Positions 55,801-64,000 of a stretch of DNA of 64,000 nt are shown piece by piece. The stretch comes from Mytilus galloprovincialis. Taxonomy: Eukaryota > Mollusca > Bivalvia > Mytilida > Mytilidae. The first letter of the stretch is position 1. Each line of letters opens with the position of its first letter. Made by a program: the position numbers and the translations under genes. The stretch covers positions 83,982,916 to 84,046,915 of the forward strand of contig NC_134840.1 in assembly GCF_965363235.1 (NCBI RefSeq), written 5' to 3'. Below the pieces are notes generated by a model that was given only the letters and a program-made list of their open reading frames with translations, did not search any database and was not told the DNA's origin.

Positions 55801-58800
55801 ATTGCAAAGCTTGGACAGGGGCATTTGTATCATCTTTTATATTTTGTAGATTAATTAAAAGGTTGTTTTTTTCAGACCTCATTGTCGAGATTTAAGGAAG
55901 GTGAATTCTCAGTTGTACGACAACATGAAGAGTTCTGTTGGTTGCATGACAGATATGTTGAGAATGAAGATTATGCTGGTATTATTGTAAGTGTTTATAA
56001 ATTGAATACATTCAATTAAAAATTTAGTGAAATAGATATTTCTCTACTTGAGACACTCTTTAATTTAGCATATTTTGTCATTGAATTGTAACTTCAAGAG
56101 TGCAGAAATATCATATTACAGGAAGTTTTGTGGTAGAATCTTTCTTTTAATTTGTTTATAGATGTTATATTGGCAAACTTTGACTTTCCTTTCCTTCTAA
56201 TTTAGTCTTGTTCTGTCTTAGGGGTGTTTAAACGCAAAGTTGTCTCATTATGTATCATCACAAAAGCAAAAACACGGGTACCTTACAAAATTTGAGCTGT
56301 AAAGAGAGATGAGCAAAAATCCGCCGAAAAGAGAAACAGCTTCCTGGTAAAAATAAAAGAAAAAAACCTTGTCATTTTCTTTTCTTAGCAAACTTTACAA
56401 TTCAATGAAAAACAAAAATATTTTGTAGATTATTCATTGATTACAACACACAAAGTTTTCTCCATGAATACTATTGAAATAGTCTTTTGATAAACTTTAA
56501 ACATCTATTGTCTGGATTATTTGTCACTTTTCAAAAATCTTTTACAGATACCACCAGCTCCTCCAAAACCAGACTTTGATGCTTCAAGGGAAAAATTACA
56601 AAGATTGGGTGAGGGTGAAGGCACAATGACAAAGGAAGAATTCACAAAAATGAAGCAAGAACTTGAAGCGTAAGCAGCACAACTTTCAGACATGTTATGA
56701 GACACTTGAGTCGCTTACATAATTAGGACAAGTTAATTTTTTCCCACACTTTTTTTTTGAATCAGCAGGTTTAATTCAAAACATTTAACATTCACAAAAA
56801 AATGTATTACGAAATCTGATTGATAGAATACATTGTAATTTCCATTTACAAAAAAAAAATAATTGCAAATTCATATATATGACAATTTGATCTTTGAATG
56901 TTCTTTGATTGTCAGATCATGTTCAAATTACTTGGCATTCAAAAAACGTTTTTTATGTTTATATATGGAAGAAATGAATTCTTTTAACACTGAAAATACA
57001 CTTTTCTGCTTTTTAGAATATACATGTACTTGCATCAGGAACACTCATAACTAACATGATTTTATATAAGTAAGGATTTTGTTTTTTTCTTTTTGATAAC
57101 GTTTCTAATATATCAGACTATAAACTTGTAAGAGAATCAAATTCATTCCAATTTTTGTAATAATTTGTTAAGAAAATAACTCGTATTGGTGATATTAAAT
57201 AATTGTTTGTGTAGTTAACTAGTATTTTGTATCTTATTCTAGAGAATATTTAGCCACATTCAAGAAGACAGTAGCTATGCATGAAGTGTTTCTACAACGG
57301 ATTGCGGCACATCCTGCTCTGAGGAATGATGTTAATTTTGAGGTTTTCCTTGAATATGACCAAGATGTATGTAATACATGTAATAAGTATAAGTTTACAC
57401 CAGAAATTATTTAAATATTAACCTGTTTGTTGCCTTTTTATAACAAATATCAGATTTGGACTTGTGTATACATATGAATTCCCAACCCAACTGTGGGGCT
57501 ACATTGCAATCACCTTGTCTCTCAGTCTGTTCCACAGGAAAAAAAAACATGTGTATCACACTTTTCTCATACACTGTTAAACTTTATAAACATGATAACC
57601 TTTTATTTTGTCAGCAGCTTGACAATGATGAATTATAACATGTGAGAACTTTTCTTAAATCTCGTACATCAACTTACTGCTTGCTGATACTTTGAATTTT
57701 CCAGACATAACATATTTGAATAAAGATAAACTTATGAGCACTTTTTAAATCAGTAAGACGCCACCTACTTCCTGTTTTCTGACACATTGAATTAAGAATT
57801 GAAGCATGCATAGCTAGACAATGTGTGCAAATTTATTATGGCTTGGGATTATTATTGTAACAAAATATGTATACTACATGTATTCACATTATCTTCAAAA
57901 TGTTTGGAAAGCCGAAGCACTTATATTGACCAAAAAAGAAAAGCCAATATTAATGTTGCCCTATTTCAACTTCTCCTGAAAGAGTTTTAACCTTAATATA
58001 AGTTGCAAAAGAATAAACCTTATTATTGTATAGCAATATAATATTTCCCACAGAAAGTAACCAAAAGTTAGCGTGCAATAAATTCCAATATTGCACTAGT
58101 GCAATAAATCTTCATAATTCATGACGTCATCAACGACAAAATCTTAGTTTAAACCAATTTTTACTTTCAAATATTATATTGCTATACAATAAAAGGGTTA
58201 TTGCATGAATATTGGGAAATATTGTCCCTTGTAGAACATATATTGCACTCGCAAGCTCGTGCAATATAAAATTCTACTCAGGACAATATTCCCCAATATT
58301 CATGCAATAACCCTATAATATAAGTTGCAAAAGGATAAATAAATACAAAGCAATATAGGATATAATGAAGATTCTGTTTGAGATGTGTTTAATCATTCTT
58401 ACAGTTGAGTGTTAGAGGGAAGAACAAAAAAGAAAAATTAGGTGGATTTTTCAAAATTCTGACGAAAACAGCAGATGAGGTGCTACTATCTGGACAGAAG
58501 GTAATTGATTGGGAAAAATAAAAAAATACATATTTTGGGATACTGTATACATAGAAAATTATTGTGGGAATTTTTTTTATGCAATCAATTCGACAAAAAA
58601 GTGCAGGATTAAAAAAGCAATATGAGGAAACTTTGCTTACAAATAATGATCAGAAATGTAAGTTCTAATTAATGTTATATTTATTCTTTCCTAATTTTCA
58701 AATAGTAAAAAGTGCAAAAAATCTTGGTGAGTTTACAATTTTATAAATTATTTCAGCCAGAATTCAATAATAAATAGTTTGGATATTTGTGTATTTGTAT

Positions 58801-61800
58801 GTTTAAAATATCTCAAAGTATGACTAAAAAAAGACTTGTCAAGGTAGCTGTTTTTGTTTGATCTTAGAAAAAGGTAATTTAAAATGTTGATATCAAGATA
58901 TTGAAAAGAATAAAAAACACTCTAATATATTCATGTTGTTTGATAGGAAGGGGGGGGGGGCAATACCTTTTTATGTTAACCTGTTTTGGTCCTTTTCAAG
59001 GTGTTGGCAACTGACAAATTTATGCTTTTAACTGTTTTCAACCCACTTTGTTAACTGTTATCAGCATTTTTGCCTTTGTTCGGGTGTTGTTAACATGTTA
59101 ACGGACCCCCTATTGACCCCCCTCTTGTTAGGCCCATATTTTAAAATCCACAATTCTCAACAATTTTCATAAGTCCTTTCTCTCCTTTAGAGTTCATCTA
59201 TGGTAAGTGAAAAGTTTTTCATATTAAAAAAATTTGAACATGAGAACTATCTCCCAAGAGAGTTTTTTGAGACTATTTGCATACTTGGGGAATAGATGAA
59301 TGTTACTAGGGAGAGAAATATTTTACGTTATTGTTTACACAGAAAATGCAGAATGAAATTGTAAGTTTATTGCATATCAAGTATTTTCTGTTCTTTAATA
59401 TAGCAGTATATTTTTTCTTCGCCATCATAGAAATGTATGAATGCCATTTCAGAGCCTTTTACAGCTTGTTATGCTGTTAGGTTTTGCTCATTGTTGAAGA
59501 CTATACAGGGACCTACAGGTGCTAGCTTTTATGTCATTTTGTATCTGACAAAGAATTGTCTCTTTGGCAATTATACCTCATCTTATTTTCATAGCAGTTT
59601 GGTTGATTCTCTTTATTATATATGACAGGTTCCTTAGCCTGTCAGTCTTGTACAAAACTGGGTTCATATAATATTTTTAGCTCACCTGTCCCGAAGGGAC
59701 AAGTGAGCTTATGCCATCACTTGGCGTCCGTCGTCGTCTGTCGTCCGTCGTCTGTCGTCGTCTGTCGTCGTAAACTATTTCAAGAATCTTCTCCTCTGAA
59801 ACTACTGGGCCAAATACTTCCAAACTTTAATTGAATGTTCCTTAGGGTATCTAGTTTGTAAATTGTATCCGAAGTTATGATCTATCAACAAACATGGTCG
59901 CCATTGCTAAAAATAGAACATAGGGGTCAAATGCAGTTTTTGGCTTATAACTCAAAAACCAAAGCATTTAGAGCAAATCTGACATGGGGTAATATTGTTT
60001 ATCAGGTCAAGATCTATCTGCCCTGAAATTTTCCGATGAATCAGACAACCTGTTGTTGGGTTGCTGCCCCTGAATTGGTAATTTTAAGGAAATTTTGCTG
60101 TTTTTGGTTATTATCTTGAATATTATTATAGATAGAGATAAACTGTAAACAGCAATAATGTTCAGCAAAGTAAGATTTACAAATAAGTCAACATGACGGA
60201 AATGGTCAGTTTAGTTATTGCCCTTTATAGTCAATTTTTAACCATTTTTCGTAAATCTTAGTAATCTTTTACAAAAATCCTCTCCTCTGAAACTACTGGG
60301 CCAAATACTTCCAAACTTTAACTGAATGTTCCTTAGGGTATCTAGTTTGTAAATTGTATCAGAAGTTGTGATCTATCAACAAACATGGTCGCCATTGCTA
60401 AAAATAGAACATAGGGGTCAAATGCAGTTTTTGGCTTATAACTCAAAAACCAAAGCATTTAGAGCAAATCTGACATGGGATAATATTGTTTATCAGGTCA
60501 AGATCTATCTGCCCTGAAATTTTCAGATGAATCAGACAACCTGTTGTTGGGTTACTGCCCCTGAATTCGAATTTTAAAGAAATTTTGCTGTTTTTGGTTA
60601 TTATCTTGAATATTATTATAGATAGAGATAAACTGTAAACAGCAATAATGTTCAGCAAAGTAAGATTTACAAATAAGTCAACATGACGGAAATGGTCAGT
60701 TGACCCCTTTAGGAGTTATAGCCCTTTATAGTCAATTTTTAACCATTTTTCGTAAATCTTAGTAATCTTTTACAAACATCTTCTCCTCTGAAACTACTGG
60801 GCCAAATACTTCCAAACTTTAACTGAATGTTCCTTAGGGTATCTAGTTTGTAAATTGTATCCGAAGTTATGATCTATCAACAAACATGGTCGCCATTGCT
60901 AAAAATAGAACATAGGGGTCAAATGCAGTTTTTGGCTTATAACTCAAAAACCAAAGCATTTAGAGCAAATCTGACGTGAGTAATATTGTTTATCAGGTCA
61001 AGATCTATCTGCCCTGAAATTTTCAGATGAATCAGACAACCTGTTGTTGGGTTGCTGCCCCTGAATTGATAATTTTAAGGAAATTTTGCTGTTTTTGTTT
61101 ATTATCTTGAATATAATTATAGATAGAAATAAACTGTAAACAGCAATAATGTTCAGCAAAGTAAGATCTTCAATTAAGTCAATTTGACCAAAATTGTCAA
61201 TTGACCCCTTAAGGAGTTATTGCCCTTTAAAGACTTTTTTCACAATTTGTTCATCATGTTGACTTACTTTAAAAAATCTTCTCCTTTGAAACAGCTGTAT
61301 CAATTTCAGCCAAACTTAGGCTTAATGAGTTTCAGAGTATCTAGTATAAATTTTATATTTTATTTCCTTGTATGTCAAGAAACATAGCTCCTATGGCTAA
61401 AATAGAACATAGGAGAAAATGATTATTTTTTTTGGCTTTTGAAGAAAATAGGATGATCCAAAAAACATTTGAATAAATTGAAAAGCCAAAATAATCATTG
61501 ATGAGAGATTTAACCAAAAGAATTAAGGTGAGCGATTCAGGCTCTTGAGAGCCTCTTGTTTTATTATGATCTCTACTGATCTGCATGTGATATTTGCCAC
61601 TGGCTGTTAAAGACCAATCCATCATAATCATCATTGTTCATTAATCACCAGCTATAAGCTTATTATTCATACATCCTGAATATCTTCAAACCACCATGAG
61701 TTTTTTTTTTAATGTGTCATCTTGTTTGTTATGTACATTGTTTTCTTGTGTTATGTATATTGTTTTCTTGTGTAAGTGCAATACCAAAACTTGCTATTTG

Positions 61801-63580
61801 TTAAATGAAAATTCTATTGATCTCACAATAAAGTCATATAAACTTTAGTGTTTTGAAGCAACTGTTTCAAGGATGAATTGAGAAAATCATCTTCAATATA
61901 TATATATATATATATATAAGAAGATGTGGTATGAGTGCCAATGAGACAACTCTCCATCCAAGTCAAAATTTGTGTATAAGTAAACCATTATAGGTCAAAG
62001 TATGGTCTTCAACACGGAAGCTATACAGGGCCCCAAAAATTACAGGTGTAAAACCATTCAACAGGAAAACCAATGATTTAACCTATATATTTTAAAATTT
62101 AAAATCGTGAAATTTAATAGCCGCTAAATGAGCTGGTAAAGGAAATAAAGTATCTCCCCCAAAAAAATTGGTTTGCAGTATTTGGCGGTCAAATGTTTAG
62201 AAATTGTTTGTTTGACTCATAATTTCACCAACCAATAGACATTTAGTTTTCACAAATGCAACAAATAGTTTTACATTTTTTTTAATCAGTTTCTATTTTT
62301 GAGATATCTTGATTTTTTATTCGAATGTTTCCAAATTATTTGCTGTAGTCAATTTTTTTTTGTTATAGCAATAATTTGTTTAACCCTGCAATACTTGTTA
62401 AATACTCTTGATGTATAACTTTTAAACTGTTACTTTTTAATTGTAGGATGTTGATGAGTTTTTCGAACAACAAAAAGTATTTTTAATAGAATACCATACA
62501 AAAATTAAGGATGGAACTGGCAAATCGGACAAAATGACTAGATGCCATAAAAGTAAGTTTTCAGAGAAGATTGCATCACAATCTTTCCAATGACATCACT
62601 ATAGTGATCAGGAATTATTATTCTGCATTTATCTTCTTAAAATTTATTTTATCAGTCATTATTAACATCAAATTAGTCATATTTTAGCAGAAAAACTTTG
62701 GTAATTGTAAACCATTGTTTTAAATATGAATGCTGGAAGAAGATGAAAGGGAGGTAATAAACTTATCAATGGTTTTTTATATTCATTTACAACTGAAATG
62801 ATACATGTTTTAATAATTTTTCTTTTCTTTCTGGCATTCAAATTTTGTTGATAGCTGTTTAAAAAAATCCTAGATGTTGCTATGATGGAATTCTTAGATG
62901 AAGACAGAAAATATGAAAGGTGCAATAAAAAAAAAATGCAAGACAAAATGCAAAAAATACAATGGTAAAATAAGAAAAAAGACAGCAAGACAAATAACAT
63001 TTTTCAAAATACTACATAGAAAACTTAAGGCTGAGCAACATGAACACCAACAAAAACTGGGGTAATCGCAGGTGCTCTGGAAGGGTAAGCAGATCCTTTT
63101 CCACACGAGTGTTGCTCGTGGCCGAACAAAACAACAAGAGGAAAAAAGAGACAGTTGTTACATAAACTGTAATTATTTTTGTTTTGTAGATGTAGCGGAC
63201 AGTTATATACAAATATCGACAGGGTTTGTGCAACTTGCAACAATAGAAAATACAGAATTAGATAAGTAAGTTTCATACAGTATTTAAATGTTAAAGCTTA
63301 TCTATAACATTCTTCAATTAGGTATCAATTGAAATCATGTCTGATTTGGTTAAATTAATATTTTAATTGCTTAATGTAAAGTTAAAAGTTTGTGAAAATC
63401 CTTTAGTTTGGAAACAAGAATTGGCTATATTAAAAATTAAGCACAATATTGTATCATTTTGTTATTTTTATCATAAAGTATGCATACAAGATAATCTTCA
63501 TACTTGCATTTATAAATCGATTCTGTCTATTCTTTTTCAGGGTGTTTACAAAATTGGCCGAAGCATTAGAAAAAGCCAGA
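52876..63580 (+). CDS. SNX6: Sorting nexin 5/6 orthologue (5' ten coding exons, continues past the window)
   Basis: Exons: 52876-52881, 52976-53029, 54960-55061, 55876-55986, 56548-56669, 57243-57366, 58405-58500, 62447-62552, 63190-63265 and 63541-63580. All have GT-AG borders and matching phases, giving 279 residues against ~406 for the whole human protein. The start [12 protein letters not shown] matches human SNX6 (MMEGLDDGPDFL), which supports the tiny first exon. The PX domain covers ~35-170 and includes [15 protein letters not shown] and the helical hairpin insert [17 protein letters not shown]. The BAR domain starts after ~180 and is cut by the window edge. Tyr134 and Phe138 in AEYLATFKK correspond to the SNX5 residues that bind cargo tails. 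SNX5/6 pair with SNX1/2 in ESCPE-1 on endosome tubules for retrograde sorting. Vertebrates split this gene into SNX5, SNX6 and SNX32, so the symbol denotes the single invertebrate type. Confidence 0.95.
53875..54190 (-). repeat. Dispersed repeat R4 in sorting nexin intron 2
   Basis: In reverse it contains 'atgaaattggtggcaaaact', 'tcaacttcttcaaacactac' and 'tatggatgccctacctgcac', with two internal sub-repeats as in the 18.0-kb copy. Confidence 0.55.
54220..54730. repeat. Mosaic of dispersed repeat fragments in intron 2
   Basis: 'ccaggttagctggcaggttg', 'ggagcctttaattcagtg' and 'atttcggcctttcatagctg' are reverse fragments of the long mussel repeat. At 54420-54680 a fragment has inverted ends ('catacctgccaacttttcaa' and 'gacagttggcaggtatac'), a possible MITE. 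Confidence 0.5.
55585..55797 (+). pseudogene. 28S rRNA gene fragment inside sorting nexin intron 3
   Basis: The stretch includes ACCCGACCCGTCTTGAAACA, CGGACCAAGGAGTCTAACAT, 'acgaaacctaaaaggcacaa', TGAAAGTGAAGGCC and GATCCCCGGTCTCTC, the conserved block of large-subunit rRNA near the D2-D3 region. It is ~210 bp, GC-rich against its AT-rich intron and carries substitutions. The part before ~55640 is a weaker match. Direct repeats of 23 bp with four mismatches flank it (55544-55566 and 55804-55826), consistent with retro-insertion of rRNA or an rRNA-headed SINE. Same strand as the gene. Confidence 0.85.
58018..58316. mobile_element. Compound fold-back element in sorting nexin intron 6
   Basis: Two hairpins stand side by side. 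The first has arms at 58020-58046 and 58169-58192 (TTATTGTATAGCAATATAAT type). The second has arms at 58194-58229 and 58280-58314 (AGGGTTATTGCATGAATATT type), with an inner 'attgcactcgcaagctcgtg' palindrome. A 23-bp direct repeat with one mismatch (AATATAAGTTGCAAAAGAAT then AAA) lies outside both (57995-58017, 58317-58339), like a target-site duplication. It has no coding capacity. Confidence 0.65.
59440..59600 (-). repeat. Diverged R1 repeat in sorting nexin intron 7
   Basis: Reverse of R1: 'gaggtataattgcc', 'gagacaattc', 'ttcaacaatgagcaaaacc' and 'ataacaagctgtaaaaggc'. Confidence 0.55.
59675..61560. repeat. ~495-bp tandem repeat with palindromic head in sorting nexin intron 7
   Basis: It opens with a perfect-stem palindrome AGCTCACCTGTCCC-GAA-GGGACAAGTGAGCT (about 59680-59710) and a GTCCGTCGTCGTCTGTCGTC tract. 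CTCCTCTGAAACTACTGGGC then starts units at 59791, 60282 and 60783, with a diverged start at 61281; spacing is 491, 501 and 498 bp. The first three units are highly similar. It closes with 'aaggtgagcgattcaggctc', 'ttgagagcctcttgtttt'. The head and tail phrases are familiar from bivalve DNA. It makes up nearly half of the 3.9-kb intron. Confidence 0.85.
61890..62095 (+). repeat. (TA)n tract followed by dispersed repeat R2 in intron 7
   Basis: A TA tract at about 61897-61917 leads directly into 'agaagatgtggtatgagtgc', 'caatgagacaactctccatc', 'aagtaaaccattataggtca' and 'gggccccaaaaattacagg'. Confidence 0.7.
63000..63125 (-). repeat. Fragment of the long mussel repeat in intron 8
   Basis: 'gagcaacatgaacaccaaca', 'gcaggtgctctggaagggta' and 'agcagatccttttccacacg', a form common in mussel DNA. 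A similar piece lies at about 63780-63885. Confidence 0.6.
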
Positions 63581-64000
63581 GTAAGTTGAAGAAATAAAAT
63601 TAGTACAGCAGGATGAAAAAAGACCATAGTTATTATTTTTTTTTAAATTAATGAGACCTTTGTTAAAAATACAGAGGCAATCATACCATAGGAAAATAAT
63701 AACTCATAAGTGAAAAAGACAAAAAACCATGGCAAAAAAAGCGAGATTTTTTTCTCTCCAAAACTATTTAAAAATCTAAAGAATGAGCAACACAAACCTT
63801 AACTATAAACAGGAGTAGAACTCTGTTGCTGTAGAAGGGAAATCAGACCCTGCTCCACATGTTTCACCAGTTGTGTTGCTCATGCATGTAGGCATACATA
63901 AAACCTCATATTACATTAAATAATATAACAAAGAACTAAATTAATTAAATCAGAACTTTATGAATTTGAAGTGTAAATAAAAAATGTTTTTTTTTGTTTA
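63581..64000 (+). other. Start of sorting nexin intron 10
   Basis: The exon ending at 63580 is followed by the donor GTAAGT. The rest of the window is intron, including the repeat fragment at 63780-63885. The remaining BAR-domain exons lie beyond the window. Confidence 0.7.

Noticed and set aside
55551-55882. Reading frames of 74 and 78 codons on both strands
   Set aside because: They are read through the 28S rRNA fragment and do not represent protein-coding sequence.
62677-63276. Several overlapping minus-strand frames near the last sorting nexin exons
   Set aside because: They are antisense to introns and exons of the sorting nexin gene and overlap a known dispersed repeat.
1-64000. LTR retroelements and tRNA genes
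   Set aside because: I looked for paired long direct repeats with TG/CA ends and for tRNA A/B boxes with a cloverleaf and found none I could support. The only long direct repeats are tandem arrays, target duplications and the segmental duplication.

Overview
This is AT-rich, intron-rich, repeat-dense eukaryotic DNA, most likely from a marine bivalve close to Mytilus. The organism call rests on several dispersed repeats that I recognise as common in mussel genomic DNA, on a TRIM-like B-box gene of the type expanded in bivalves, and on an intron-containing sorting nexin gene. The mussel assignment is an inference from recall, not from a search.

Four host genes can be supported. Gene A1 (7372-11654, +) and gene A2 (44279-48536, +) are paralogues on two copies of a ~6.5-6.9 kb segmental duplication (4853-11735 and 42133-48645) in direct orientation ~37 kb apart. 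They encode a lysine-rich, coiled-coil-like protein that I cannot assign to a family. A1 has a 66-codon exon that A2 has lost. A RING-less B-box/coiled-coil/beta-propeller gene lies at 33727-35373 (+). The 5' two thirds of a SNX5/SNX6-type sorting nexin gene (ten exons, 52876-63580, +) runs off the right edge.

The rest is mostly transposable elements and repeats. At 25.6-28.3 kb there is a stack of two inverted long-TIR miniature elements; one carries a Helitron whose unoccupied target site survives in the neighbouring copy, the other carries a ~0.6 kb insertion. At 29.5-31.9 kb is a 5'-truncated, otherwise intact L1/Tx1-like LINE with a ~45-bp target-site duplication. At 51.2-52.75 kb is a second, decayed LINE that ends ~130 bp before the SNX start codon. 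Two PIF/Harbinger-type MITEs with TAA and TTA target duplications lie at 16.5 and 47.5 kb. A 28-bp minisatellite (4.0-4.85 kb), a 42-bp tandem array, a ~146-bp array (32.7-33.4 kb) and a ~495-bp array (59.7-61.5 kb, in a SNX intron) make up most of the tandem repeats. A 28S rRNA fragment sits in SNX intron 3.

The duplicated segments work as a natural experiment. Insertions found in only one copy (a TA-flanked MITE in copy 1; a PIF MITE, a dispersed repeat, a tandem duplication and a telomere-like patch in copy 2) postdate the duplication, while shared repeats predate it. No tRNA gene, CRISPR array, LTR element or bacterial-type operon was seen.
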